A stretch of 64,000 nt of DNA from Oceanococcus sp041624435 (lineage in GTDB: Bacteria > Pseudomonadota > Gammaproteobacteria > Nevskiales > Oceanococcaceae): NCBI GenBank assembly GCA_041624435.1, contig JBFJVB010000002.1, forward strand, positions 22,117 to 86,116, given 5' to 3'. Made by a program: the position numbers and the translations under genes. The notes below the pieces were generated by a model, which was not told where the DNA came from, did not search any database, and saw nothing but the letters and a program-made list of their open reading frames with translations. Shown one piece after another: positions 16,508 to 25,584 of the stretch; position 1 is the first letter of the stretch; each line of letters starts with the position of its first letter.

Positions 16508-18145
16508 CTAATCAGGCTCCAGCGGGGCTTTCCAGGCGGCATCGAGCAAGGCCCTGACCTTGACACTCTGCTCCACGGCCAGACCACCCGCGATCAAATC
16601 GTCGCACAGCGACTCGACCAGAACCCGCCATTGCGTCGGCGGCGCTGCCTCGGGCCTGCGCTTGTCGAGCAAAGCAATCAGTTCATCTGCTTTGTCAACG
16701 CCCTCCTTCCAGGAAGGATGGACCGCTCCGTAGTTGATCAGGCGCTGACGCAATACCGCCGCCCAGACCTTACGCAGAAAGCGGTCTCCCTGCGGCGGTA
16801 GTGCATAACCGAAACTGCTGCGCTCGATCTCCTCGGCCACCATCTGCTTGGCCTCTTCAAGCACGCGCTCCCGACGGAGTGCGGCCTGAGTCCGCTGCTG
16901 CTCATAAAAGCACGCAATCTGCTCAGCTTCCAGCGGCTCGGCACCGGCCATGGAGGCGCGCACGAAATCCGGAGCCAGATCGAAGGTGGACAGAACCTGG
17001 CGCAGAGAGCTGGCAATCTTGTTGTGATCCGGGTCACTGCTCAGACGCTGCTGCAGGGCCTTGGTCATCAAGTCATCAATCAGGCTGGACAAGGGATGGG
17101 ACGCATCGGTGAACAGCGAACTATCCGCGATCGCTGATTTCAGCAGCGGCATGTGCAGCAGTGCGTGACGTTTCTGTTCGTCCTTGGTCACCCGCAGATC
17201 AGCGCTGATTTCGTTAAAGAAGTGCCCGGCCAGCATGGCGCGCTGCAGCGCCATCTCGCCGCGGTCCTCCTTCACGCCTGGCAGCGGACGTTTTTCCAGC
17301 AGGGCCAGCAGATCGGCAGCCAATAGCCCGTCGCTGTAGCCGTCTTCATTGGCCTCCAGCGCGAGCTTGGTCAGCATGTCGATGGTGGCGGTGTCCAGCG
17401 GCGTCTCATCGGCCGGCGGCTGCATCCACTGCGCTCTCGAACGTCGCGTACGCGGATTCGCCGCCGGCGCGACAGGCCGACTGTACTTGAGTTGCGTGGC
17501 ATCGCGGCCGATCTCTTTCACGCCGTCAATCACCTTGAGGTAGAGAGACTCGAGGTTATTGATGCAATGCCGCTCGAAGTTGAACAGCAGTATCTCGTGG
17601 CCGACCGATGGCCAGCGCAATGCATCGACGGTGTGCATCAGCGCCGCATGCAGGCCGGTCGGCGCCAGTGCGTGAATATCGAATGGCACATCGCAGACCA
17701 GACGGATTCGATTCAGGCGTGCGTCGATCTCGGTCAACAGCTTGAAATACCGGTCTTCGGCCTGCAACAGGCTCTTGCCCACCGTGATCAATTCACCACT
17801 GATCCTGGCACCTCTGGGCGCCTGTACCCCGTTGATTCCGTGGCCGCCGATGAGGCCGTTGGCCGTGTTGACACCCGGAGTCAGCATGCGCTTTTCGACC
17901 AGACCGACAAACCCGGACGTCCATTCCAGCGTCTGCTGCTTCATGGCGCGAAGCAAATCCTGCCGGACAGATTCGCCCACATCCCGGTGCACGGTGCCGC
18001 CACCACTGATCAGATGCAGCTGGGTCTCGATCAGAAAACCGTTGTAGGTGGAGCGCAGTTTAGGCCGCACCAGCTGACGCAAGCGCTCAGCGCTTTGTTT
18101 CGCCAGGTCCTCCAGTTCACCGACGATGCTTTGGTCGCCGGTCAT
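16508..18145 (-). CDS. DUF1631-like protein, paralogue 1
   Basis: A 545-residue, mainly helical, cytoplasmic-looking protein with no signal peptide. It shares long colinear similarity with the next gene upstream (18302-19912): LYLKVIDGVKEIG, DGYSDGLLAADLLALLEKRPLPG, LKSAIADSSLFTDASHPL, LSTFDLAPDFVRASM and AEEIERSSFG. The pattern fits my recollection of DUF1631, a family of unknown function frequent in Pseudomonas relatives, though most members are longer. There are no catalytic motifs. A role as a scaffold or regulator would be a guess. Confidence 0.6.
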   Translation of the reverse strand: MTGDQSIVGELEDLAKQSAERLRQLVRPKLRSTYNGFLIETQLHLISGGGTVHRDVGESVRQDLLRAMKQQTLEWTSGFVGLVEKRMLTPGVNTANGLIGGHGINGVQAPRGARISGELITVGKSLLQAEDRYFKLLTEIDARLNRIRLVCDVPFDIHALAPTGLHAALMHTVDALRWPSVGHEILLFNFERHCINNLESLYLKVIDGVKEIGRDATQLKYSRPVAPAANPRTRRSRAQWMQPPADETPLDTATIDMLTKLALEANEDGYSDGLLAADLLALLEKRPLPGVKEDRGEMALQRAMLAGHFFNEISADLRVTKDEQKRHALLHMPLLKSAIADSSLFTDASHPLSSLIDDLMTKALQQRLSSDPDHNKIASSLRQVLSTFDLAPDFVRASMAGAEPLEAEQIACFYEQQRTQAALRRERVLEEAKQMVAEEIERSSFGYALPPQGDRFLRKVWAAVLRQRLINYGAVHPSWKEGVDKADELIALLDKRRPEAAPPTQWRVLVESLCDDLIAGGLAVEQSVKVRALLDAAWKAPLEPD

Positions 18146-18301
18146 TTCGACCTTGATATTCCAGTTCTAGACACAGCTTTCTCTCACCCGCGAACGGGCG
18201 CACCCCTCCCAAACGACCATACCTTACTCAGGTTTTGTCAAGCGAGCAATGCGCGTTTTTACTACCAGCGCATCCGGTGCCGCATCGCACCAGCCTGATA
18301 T

Positions 18302-19912
18302 TCAAGGGGTTTTGCGCGCCGCTTCCAGAACCGCAATCAGCTGGCCACGTTTTTCGCTCGGCAGCCCGGCCTGGACCAGATCGCCCAACATGCTGCGGAT
18401 CAATGCCACCCATTCTTTCGGCGGCCTCTGGCCGGGATCGCGCGCCTCCAGCAGATCGACCAGCTGATCCATCTTGTCGATCCCGTCGCGCCAGAGCCCA
18501 TGGGCAGCGCCATACTTCAACAGACGCTGGGTCAGCAAGGCGCCCCAGGTATGGCTCAGGAAACGCCGGGCGGGCGCAGGCACGCTGCGACAAAACGTGC
18601 TGCGTTCCACTTCTTCGGCGACCATCAGCTTGGCCTCGCTGATCACAAACTCCCGTCGCTGCGCCGCCTGTTCACGCTGCAACTCGTAGAAGCGTGCAAT
18701 CTGCCCATCTTCCAGCGGTACCGCGCTGGCCATGGAGTCACGCACAAAATCAGGGGCCAGATCAAACAGCGAGAGAATCTCGTTCAGGGACTCGCTCATC
18801 TGATCCGCCTGCGCGGGATCGATCAAGCGCTGGCGAGCCGCGCGGGTCATGTGTTCGTCAATCAGACTGGCCAAGGGATGGGTCGCATCAGTAAACACCG
18901 ATGAATCGGCCAGGGCGGACTTCACCAGCGGCATGCGCAAGGTTTCATGCTGAGCGTCCTGAGCCTGCGGCACCATCGGATCGGCTTTCACCTGATTCAG
19001 AAAATGGCCGGCCAGACCCGTTTTCTGAACTGAGATCTGACCCTGCTCCTGGGTGAGCCCGGGCAGGGGTCGGCGGTCCATCAGAGCCAGCAGGTCAGCG
19101 GCCAGCAGACCATCGGTATAACCGTCTCCGTCGTTGCTCAAGGCCAAATGAGTCAGCATCGCGGTGGTGTCCGAGTCAACGGCATGTTTATCGCTCGGCG
19201 GCTGCATCCAATTTGAAGGCCGTGCGGGCTTGCGCTCTGCTGTTTCCGGCTGCACGGACTGATGATCGACAATCCAGGTTGCCGCCTTGCTGCCAATTTC
19301 CTTGAGCTCCGCCAGCAGCTTCAGATACAGGGGTTCCAGCCCAACAACAAAATGGCGCTCAAAATTATTCATCAGCACCCGGCGGTTCGCCACAGACCAG
19401 CCCATCTCGTCCGCGCTGCGCTCCAGTACCTGATGCAAGCCCGTAGGCCCAAGCACCCGGGCGTCAAAGTGCAAAGCCAGAATCAGGCGGATCCGATTCA
19501 GTCTGGCATCGATCTCGGTAATGAGTTTGAAATACTGCGTTTCAGCCAGCAACAAGGCCTTCGCCATGGCCATCAGGCCGGCGCTCACTCGGTCATTGCC
19601 TGGCGTGGCTTGAAAGTCCAGATCGGCATCGGCTGCGCACAGACGTGCCTCAAGCTGAGCCATGAAGCTCCGCTGCCAATCGTGTGCCTGTTGCTTGAGT
19701 GAGCGCGCCAGCTCCTTGTTTTTTGGCGAGCCATTGGCGGCCAGAGCACTTCCGTGTGAACTTGCCAACTCGGCTTGAGTGGCGCCCACAAAGTGATCGA
19801 ACAAAGCGCCCAGTTCCGCTCGGACGGTGCTCAGCAGTTGCGCGTCGGCCTGAGCCGCCATATCCAGCAGACTCGGTTCAGTGCGTGTGCCCGCCACCGT
19901 GTGATTTAACAT
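18302..19912 (-). CDS. DUF1631-like protein, paralogue 2
   Basis: A 536-residue helical protein clearly duplicated with the gene at 16508: LYLKLLAELKEIG, DGYTDGLLAADLLALMDRRPLPG, MPLVKSALADSSVFTDATHPLASL, LSLFDLAPDFVRDSM. The two copies keep the same order of conserved blocks and near-equal length, separated by 156 bp, so this is a tandem duplication that has diverged substantially. Function unknown; family assignment to DUF1631 is from memory and moderate. A palindrome (19946-19963) lies 34 bp upstream. Confidence 0.6.
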   Translation of the reverse strand: MLNHTVAGTRTEPSLLDMAAQADAQLLSTVRAELGALFDHFVGATQAELASSHGSALAANGSPKNKELARSLKQQAHDWQRSFMAQLEARLCAADADLDFQATPGNDRVSAGLMAMAKALLLAETQYFKLITEIDARLNRIRLILALHFDARVLGPTGLHQVLERSADEMGWSVANRRVLMNNFERHFVVGLEPLYLKLLAELKEIGSKAATWIVDHQSVQPETAERKPARPSNWMQPPSDKHAVDSDTTAMLTHLALSNDGDGYTDGLLAADLLALMDRRPLPGLTQEQGQISVQKTGLAGHFLNQVKADPMVPQAQDAQHETLRMPLVKSALADSSVFTDATHPLASLIDEHMTRAARQRLIDPAQADQMSESLNEILSLFDLAPDFVRDSMASAVPLEDGQIARFYELQREQAAQRREFVISEAKLMVAEEVERSTFCRSVPAPARRFLSHTWGALLTQRLLKYGAAHGLWRDGIDKMDQLVDLLEARDPGQRPPKEWVALIRSMLGDLVQAGLPSEKRGQLIAVLEAARKTP

Positions 19913-19945
19913 TCGTCTTGTCCCAACTCAGGCCCCTGTCGCATT

Positions 19946-19963
19946 GACCGATGGCAATCGGTC
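19946..19963. promoter_or_regulatory. Inverted repeat GACCGAT-4-ATCGGTC upstream of the DUF1631-like gene
   Basis: Perfect 7 bp half-sites around GGCA, within the 228 bp gap between the DUF1631-like gene (start 19912) and DUF2058 (end 20141). It could be an operator or a hairpin at the end of the DUF2058 transcript; no T-run follows. Nothing else recognisable in the gap. Confidence 0.35.
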
Positions 19964-20140
19964 ACCATCAGACAAGACGGTACGCTGACAGCACAGGGCA
20001 AACAATCCTGAACAGCCAGGCCACAGCCAAGCGGCTTTCATGGGACGACGAAGGGTAGATTTTGGCCTTGATCCGACCCCGCTTCGCTACCGTCAGGTCC
20101 AGCTGCTGCGGCACCAAGCGCTCGCAAGGACTGCGGCTGA

Positions 20141-20695
20141 CTACCAGATCAAATCGTCAGGCACCTGGTAGTCCGCATAGGGGTCATCCTGTGCGACGGC
20201 CTGTTTGTCCTCAACGACCCGTGGATTCAGAAAGACCCGCAGGGGGATTTTCTCGGCCAGCTGGCTGGCGATGGCCGCAGGCATAATCTGATACACGCCA
20301 TCGAACCAGACGATGCCGAGTTCGCCCGCGCCGAGCAGACGACGCTGCCTGGCCCCGACATAGATATGGTGGACCGCCTGGTTCAGCTTGAAGTTGAACG
20401 CTGGATCGCTGTCTTGCGGCGCCTGCTTGCTGACGCCATGGGCGGCAATCAGCTGACGCACCCAATCGGCTTGCTCGCGCGCCTTGCGCTGCTGCTCGCG
20501 CTGGGCATTCAGGTTCCGATCGTGCTCGCGCTTATGCGCGGCAAGCGCCGCCAGTTCCGCGGAACGCTGCTGCTGCGCCTTGGACTTCTGTACCACGGCC
20601 TGCTTGCCACGGGGCTTACCCTGCTTGGCCGAGTGAGCCTGTTTCTTGCTCACCAGACCGGCTTTGACCAGCTGATCCCGGAGTGAGTTAGACAT
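20141..20695 (-). CDS. DUF2058 family protein (YaiL-like)
   Basis: A 184-residue protein beginning MSNSLRDQLVKAGLVSKKQA, followed by a long charged, lysine/glutamine-rich coiled-coil-like stretch (residues about 20-85) and a small C-terminal domain (HHIYVGARQRRLLGAGELGIVWFDGVYQIMP). This is the standard build of DUF2058/YaiL, a nucleoprotein/polynucleotide-associated family in gammaproteobacteria with no firmly known activity. ATG 20695 is chosen because family members begin at MSNSLRDQL. It is a useful taxonomic pointer to Gammaproteobacteria. Confidence 0.85.
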   Translation of the reverse strand: MSNSLRDQLVKAGLVSKKQAHSAKQGKPRGKQAVVQKSKAQQQRSAELAALAAHKREHDRNLNAQREQQRKAREQADWVRQLIAAHGVSKQAPQDSDPAFNFKLNQAVHHIYVGARQRRLLGAGELGIVWFDGVYQIMPAAIASQLAEKIPLRVFLNPRVVEDKQAVAQDDPYADYQVPDDLIW

Positions 20696-20787
20696 GATGA
20701 CCTTACTGTTCGGAATGTGCGCGAGGCGCATTCTAACCGCAGCGACCCTGGCTTGCTTGGTTTAAGGCAATCGGCGCCCCCGGGAAC

Positions 20788-21291
20788 TCAAGCCCCTACG
20801 GTCTGAGCATCTCCCGCGTAAACCAGCTGCCCACGGCCAGGCGCCAGGCTGCTCCAGTCATCCGCCAGGCTGATCACGACCAGGCCGGTGGTGCGCAAGC
20901 CCGCAAGCCGCACCGGACGCAGCAAGCTGGCCGCCAGTTCCGACAGGCCGGGATTGTGCCCGACCAGCAGCAATGACCGGCAGTCCCTGGGCTGGCTACG
21001 AATCAGGGTCAGCAATTGCGAGGCCTCAGCCAGATACAGGCTGTCCAGCGTCTTCACGACCGGTCTGGGCTGCAAGGACTCCAGGCAAGCCAGCAAGATT
21101 GCACCCGTGGCGACCGTTCTGGTCGCAGAGGAAACCAAGATGCGGTCCAGGGGCCAGGGCTGGCGGGCGAAAAACTGTCCGACACGGCGCACATCCTGCG
21201 CCCCGCGCGCAGTCAGCTCGCGGCGATGATCGCCCTCGCCCGCCGAATCCTCGGCTTGCCCGTGACGAAACAGATACAGACAACGCTCCAT
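20788..21291 (-). CDS. sixA: Phosphohistidine phosphatase SixA-like
   Basis: A 167-residue histidine phosphatase. The active-site RHG (H10) is at the start (LYLFRHGQAED), and the second catalytic histidine is in LVGHNPGLSELAA. SixA removes phosphate from phosphohistidine, for example on phosphotransferase HPr-like proteins or histidine kinases. ATG 21291 with GGAAAA before it gives the expected N-terminus; the longer open frame runs back through the promoter region. Divergent from the CofD-like gene, 82 bp apart. Confidence 0.85.
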   Translation of the reverse strand: MERCLYLFRHGQAEDSAGEGDHRRELTARGAQDVRRVGQFFARQPWPLDRILVSSATRTVATGAILLACLESLQPRPVVKTLDSLYLAEASQLLTLIRSQPRDCRSLLLVGHNPGLSELAASLLRPVRLAGLRTTGLVVISLADDWSSLAPGRGQLVYAGDAQTVGA

Positions 21292-21373
21292 GAGTTTTCC
21301 TTGGCAGATCTCAAGCCCAGCCTGCCGACGGCACACTAGGGTCAAAGGCAATTTATGACTATGATGCGCCATC

Positions 21374-22618
21374 ATGCACAAGGCCAAATCGCATTCCAAG
21401 CCACGCCCTGCCGGGCGGGCTGCCAAGCACCCTGAATCGCTGGCCGCCCAGGCGCCAGGGAGCCAGAGCGTCGATGCGCCTGACCCGGGGCGCGGGCCGC
21501 GCCTGCTATTTTTCAGCGGCGGCAGCGCCATGCACGGGCTCGCCCGTGAACTGAGGCTGCACACCCACAACAGCATTCATCTGGTTCCCCCGTTCGATTC
21601 TGGCGGCAGTTCGGGGGCACTGCGCCAGGCTTTCGATATGCCGGCCATTGGCGACCTGCGCAGCCGGTTGATCGCCCTGGCTTCGCCGGACCTGCCTGGC
21701 GCCCATGAGCTGGAAGTTTTTTTTGAATACCGACTGCCCGAGCAGGGGGATAACGCCAGCCTGCGCCTGCGGATCAACACCCAGCTGGAAACCCTGGGCT
21801 CTGCGCTGGCGTACCAGGACCCCGAACGCTTCGAGGGTTTGCGTTGCTCTCTCCAAGGTTTTCTCGACTGCATGCCCGCGAGTTTTTCCTTGCGCGGAGC
21901 CTGTCTGGGCAATCTGGTACTGACCGGAGCCTATCTGCAAGCCGGACGGGATCTGGAACTCGCCAGCGAGCGGGTCTCGGCCATACTCGGCACCCTGGGT
22001 ACGGTCCGCTGCACGGTTGCGGACGCCTTGCATCTGAGCGCACGCCTGGATTCTGGTGAAATCATCCTGGGCCAGCATCGATTGACCGGCAAGGAGGTCC
22101 ACCCGCTCCAGTCCGGCATTGGCGAAACCTGGCTCAGCGCCACACTCGAAGACCCGCGACCACGGCACTGCGATCTGCCTGCGGCCAACCACCAGCGCAT
22201 CATCAGCGCCGATGCACTGATTTATGCGCCGGGAAGTTTTCACACCAGTTTGATGGCGCATTTTCAGCCACGTGGGGTTGGCGCGGCGATTGCCGCAAAC
22301 CGTGGCGTGAAGATCTATATCCCCAATCTGGGCCTGGATCCGGAGCTCCGCGACCGCACCCCGCTGCAAGCCCTGGGATTCCTGGTCAAGACACTCCACC
22401 AAAGCACCGGTGATTCTCTGCCTACGAAGGCTGTGCTGAGCCATCTTCTGCTCGACCATGGTCAGCGCGAGCAGTTTCCACCCGAGGCCGTCGAGAGCCT
22501 GGGAATCAAGCCCTTGTACCGCGATCTGACCGGACCGGAGCACGCTTACTATGCGCCGGACAAAGTGATTGAAAACCTGCTCGGCATCCTCGGACCCAGA
22601 CCGCCATCTCGCCTATAA
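21374..22618 (+). CDS. CofD/YvcK-like protein
   Basis: A 414-residue protein of the 2-phospho-lactate transferase (CofD) / YvcK fold. The N-terminal nucleotide-type loop LLFFSGGSAMHGLARELR (about residues 44-61) and the motif VPPFDSGGSSGALRQAF are diagnostic, as are GNLVLTGAYL and ADALIYAPGSFHTSL. The first about 40 residues are a basic, low-complexity lead. CofD works in F420 synthesis while YvcK controls cell-wall metabolism and binds UDP-GlcNAc; no F420 genes are nearby, so a YvcK-like or unknown role is more likely. Followed 40 bp later by an esterase, probably co-transcribed. Confidence 0.75.
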   Translation: MHKAKSHSKPRPAGRAAKHPESLAAQAPGSQSVDAPDPGRGPRLLFFSGGSAMHGLARELRLHTHNSIHLVPPFDSGGSSGALRQAFDMPAIGDLRSRLIALASPDLPGAHELEVFFEYRLPEQGDNASLRLRINTQLETLGSALAYQDPERFEGLRCSLQGFLDCMPASFSLRGACLGNLVLTGAYLQAGRDLELASERVSAILGTLGTVRCTVADALHLSARLDSGEIILGQHRLTGKEVHPLQSGIGETWLSATLEDPRPRHCDLPAANHQRIISADALIYAPGSFHTSLMAHFQPRGVGAAIAANRGVKIYIPNLGLDPELRDRTPLQALGFLVKTLHQSTGDSLPTKAVLSHLLLDHGQREQFPPEAVESLGIKPLYRDLTGPEHAYYAPDKVIENLLGILGPRPPSRL

Positions 22619-22658
22619 GGACGAAGTCTCCGGTCCGGGCCACTACCAGACTCAGGCG

Positions 22659-23642
22659 ATGAACTATACCGTCACTGAAGTTACCATCAGCCGCCGCAGC
22701 CGCCTCGTGGTGGGCCTGCTCAAATGGGTACTGAAACCACTGATTCGCCTGTTCTCCAGCGTTTCGATTCTGACTATCGTGAAGAATCAGGTGCGTCTGG
22801 CCTCACGCTGGAAAATCCGCCTGCAGGATCTTGCAGTGGATTACGACCGCTATACCAATGGGGTGCCCGGACCGCTCGTCGGAGACTTTTCCCAGACCAG
22901 CAAGATCGCCATCCTGTACTTGCACGGCGGCGGCTTCCTGATTCCAGCCGTGCCGGAAACGCATCTGGAACTGCTGGCGCGGCTGTGCCGCCGCCTGGAT
23001 GCCGTCGGCTTCATGCCGGACTACCGACTGGCACCGATGCACAAGTTCCCCGCAGCCCTGGATGATTGCGAGCGGGCCTACCGCGGCCTGCTGAATGCGG
23101 GCTTTGCCGCCGACCGGATTGTGGTTGCAGGCGAATCAGCCGGGGGCAATCTGGTCCTGGGCCTGCTGCAACGGATCCGCGCCAATGACTGGCCGATGCC
23201 GGCCTGCGCCATCCCCATTTCGCCAGTGGGTGAACTGGCCCGGGTGCATGTGCCGCTGTCTCGCGTCACCAACCGACGCAAGGATCCGCTGATCCCGATC
23301 CATGCCATGGCGACCATGATGCAACTCTATGTCGGCGACCAGGATGCGACAAACCCCGAGATTTCACCGATTTATGCGGACTGCCGCGGCTTTCCACCGC
23401 TGTTTTTTCTGGTCGGCGAAACCGAAGTACTGCGCGACGACACGCTGATTATCGCTGAACACGCGCGCGCGGCCGGGGTCGAGACTCGTGTCGATGTCTG
23501 GCCCATCCTGCCCCACGCTTTTCCCTTGTTCATCCGGATTCTGCCCGAGGCCCTGACCGCGCGGAATGACATGATCGATTTCATTCGCGCCCACACCTCG
23601 ATCCCCGTTGACGCCACCATTGCCCGTGAGGAGCTGCCATGA
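22659..23642 (+). CDS. Alpha/beta hydrolase, hormone-sensitive-lipase (HSL) family
   Basis: A 327-residue esterase. The HSL oxyanion motif HGGGF is at 89-93, the nucleophile S160 in GESAGG, and the C-terminal histidine in ILPHAFP. It has a hydrophobic stretch near residues 15-45, perhaps a membrane anchor or a cap helix. Likely hydrolyses short or medium acyl esters. ATG 22659 is preferred over an in-frame start inside the CofD-like gene. Its stop overlaps the ATG of the PrpE-like ligase (ATGA at 23639-23642), so hydrolase and ligase are coupled: ester cleavage followed by CoA activation of the acid is an attractive idea. Confidence 0.82.
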   Translation: MNYTVTEVTISRRSRLVVGLLKWVLKPLIRLFSSVSILTIVKNQVRLASRWKIRLQDLAVDYDRYTNGVPGPLVGDFSQTSKIAILYLHGGGFLIPAVPETHLELLARLCRRLDAVGFMPDYRLAPMHKFPAALDDCERAYRGLLNAGFAADRIVVAGESAGGNLVLGLLQRIRANDWPMPACAIPISPVGELARVHVPLSRVTNRRKDPLIPIHAMATMMQLYVGDQDATNPEISPIYADCRGFPPLFFLVGETEVLRDDTLIIAEHARAAGVETRVDVWPILPHAFPLFIRILPEALTARNDMIDFIRAHTSIPVDATIAREELP

Positions 23643-25534
23643 ATTACCACGACACCTATTCCCGTTCGTTGCATGACAAGGCCGGCTTCTGGGCCGAGCA
23701 GGCCGCCCAGTTGCACTGGGATGCACCCTGGGACGCGGTGCTGGATGAGAGCCAGGCGCCGATGTACCGCTGGTTCCCCGGCGGCAAGCTCAATACCTGC
23801 TATAACGCCCTGGACCGGCATGTCGAAAACGGCCGCGCCGATCAGCTCGCGCTGATTTACGACTCGCCCGTCACCGGCAACAAGCGCCGCTACACCTACC
23901 GGGAACTGCGCGATGCCGTGGCCCGCTTTGCCGGCGCCCTGCAGGAACTGGGCGTGGTTCAGGGCGATCGCGTGGTGATCTACATGCCCATGGTGCCCGA
24001 GGCCGCGATTGCCATGCTGGCCTGCGCCCGTATCGGCGCCATCCACTCCGTGGTCTTTGGAGGCTTCGCCGCCCCCGAACTGGCCAAGCGGATTGATGCG
24101 GCCGAACCCAAGCTGATCCTGTCGGCATCGTGCGGCATCGAACCGGGCCGCCTGATCGCCTATAAGCCCCTGCTGGATGAAGCACTGCTGCTGGCTGAAC
24201 ATGCAGTTGAGCACTGCGTGATCCTGCAACGCCCCGAATGCGCCGCAACGCTTGAGCCCGGACGGGATCTGGACTGGCTGGAACTGAGCGCAACGGCACC
24301 CGCGGCGCCCTGCGTCAGTCTCAATGCGACCGACCCCTTGTATGTGCTCTACACCTCCGGCACCACCGGCAAGCCCAAAGGCGTGGTGCGCGACAATGGC
24401 GGTCACGCCGTGGCCATGATGTATTCCTTGCAGGCGGTCTATCAGGTGCAGCCCGGGGAAGTGTACTGGGCCGCGTCTGACGTTGGCTGGGTGGTGGGTC
24501 ATTCCTACATTGTCTATGGCCCGCTGTTGCTGGGCTGCACCACCGTGATGTTTGAGGGCAAGCCCGTCGGAACCCCGGATGCCGGCGCCTACTGGCGGAT
24601 GATTGCCGAATACGGCATCCAGACGCTGTTCACCGCCCCGACGGCGTTTCGCGCCATCAAGAAAGAGGACCCACAGGGACGTCTGTTGGGCGAGCACGAC
24701 ATTTCCAGCCTCAAAGCCCTGTTCCTCGCAGGTGAACGCTCCGATCCCGATACCATTGAATGGGCGCAGCAACACCTCAAGGTGCCAGTGATCGACCACT
24801 GGTGGCAAACCGAGCTGGGCTGGCCGGCGGTCGCCAACTGCATGGGGATAGAGCCAATGCCGGTCAAACCGGGATCGGCTGCGGTTCCGGTGCCGGGTTT
24901 TGACATGCAGGTCCTGGATGAGCAAGGCCGTGAGCTGGGCCCGGATGAGATTGGCAATCTGGCCCTGCGCCTGCCTTTGCCACCGGGCAGCCTGCTCACC
25001 ATGTGGAACAACGAGGCTGGCTACATCGAAAATTATCTCAGCCGTTATCCCGGCTATTATCTGACTGGCGATGCCGGCTTTCGCGATGCCGACGGCTACG
25101 TGTCGATCATGTCCAGAATTGACGACATCATCAATGTCGCCGGCCATCGCCTGTCGACCGGATCGATGGAAGAAGCCCTGTCCAGCCATCCCGCCGTGGC
25201 CGAGTGCGCGGTGATCGGCGTGGCTGACCCGCTGAAAGGTCAGGTGCCACTCGGCCTGGTCGTTCTCAAAGCGGGTGTGGAGCAAAGCCATGGCAGCATC
25301 GTGGCCGAACTCATCGCTCAGGTGCGACGGGAAATTGGCGCCGTGGCCGCGTTCAGGCAGGCCGCGGTCGTCGCCCGTTTACCCAAAACCCGTTCGGGCA
25401 AAGTCCTGCGCGGCACGATGCGCAAGCTGGCCAACGGCGAAGACTGCCCGGTCCCTGCTACCATTGACGACCCCGACATTCTGGCTGAAATAGCCCAAGC
25501 CTTGCAGGGATTGGGCTATCCGCAACCAGCCTAG
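23639..25534 (+). CDS. prpE: Propionyl-CoA synthetase-like acyl-CoA ligase (PrpE family)
   Basis: A 631-residue AMP-forming ligase with the AMP-binding loop YTSGTTGKPKGVVRDNGGH, the WWQTELGWP motif, and the C-terminal catalytic lysine region KTRSGKVLRGTMRK. The N-terminal FWAEQAAQLHWDAPWDAVLD and the RDNGGH extension after the loop are characteristic of PrpE rather than acetyl-CoA synthetase. It should convert propionate (or another short acid) to the CoA ester in the cytoplasm. No methylcitrate-cycle genes are adjacent. Translation is coupled to the upstream esterase. Confidence 0.87.
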   Translation: MNYHDTYSRSLHDKAGFWAEQAAQLHWDAPWDAVLDESQAPMYRWFPGGKLNTCYNALDRHVENGRADQLALIYDSPVTGNKRRYTYRELRDAVARFAGALQELGVVQGDRVVIYMPMVPEAAIAMLACARIGAIHSVVFGGFAAPELAKRIDAAEPKLILSASCGIEPGRLIAYKPLLDEALLLAEHAVEHCVILQRPECAATLEPGRDLDWLELSATAPAAPCVSLNATDPLYVLYTSGTTGKPKGVVRDNGGHAVAMMYSLQAVYQVQPGEVYWAASDVGWVVGHSYIVYGPLLLGCTTVMFEGKPVGTPDAGAYWRMIAEYGIQTLFTAPTAFRAIKKEDPQGRLLGEHDISSLKALFLAGERSDPDTIEWAQQHLKVPVIDHWWQTELGWPAVANCMGIEPMPVKPGSAAVPVPGFDMQVLDEQGRELGPDEIGNLALRLPLPPGSLLTMWNNEAGYIENYLSRYPGYYLTGDAGFRDADGYVSIMSRIDDIINVAGHRLSTGSMEEALSSHPAVAECAVIGVADPLKGQVPLGLVVLKAGVEQSHGSIVAELIAQVRREIGAVAAFRQAAVVARLPKTRSGKVLRGTMRKLANGEDCPVPATIDDPDILAEIAQALQGLGYPQPA

Positions 25535-25584
25535 TCGGACTTCGGTCGATCGCGCGGCTATTCGCGCCCATAGACAGCACGAGC

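Noticed and set aside
18215..18245. Possible promoter with TTGACA on the minus strand between the DUF1631-like genes
   Set aside because: A perfect -35-like hexamer is seen but the only -10-like element (TATGGT) is about 14 bp away, too close for a normal sigma-70 promoter.
23372..25291. 639-codon minus-strand open frame
   Set aside because: Antisense to the PrpE-like ligase, with low-complexity His/Gln/Gly-rich sequence typical of shadow frames in high-GC genes.
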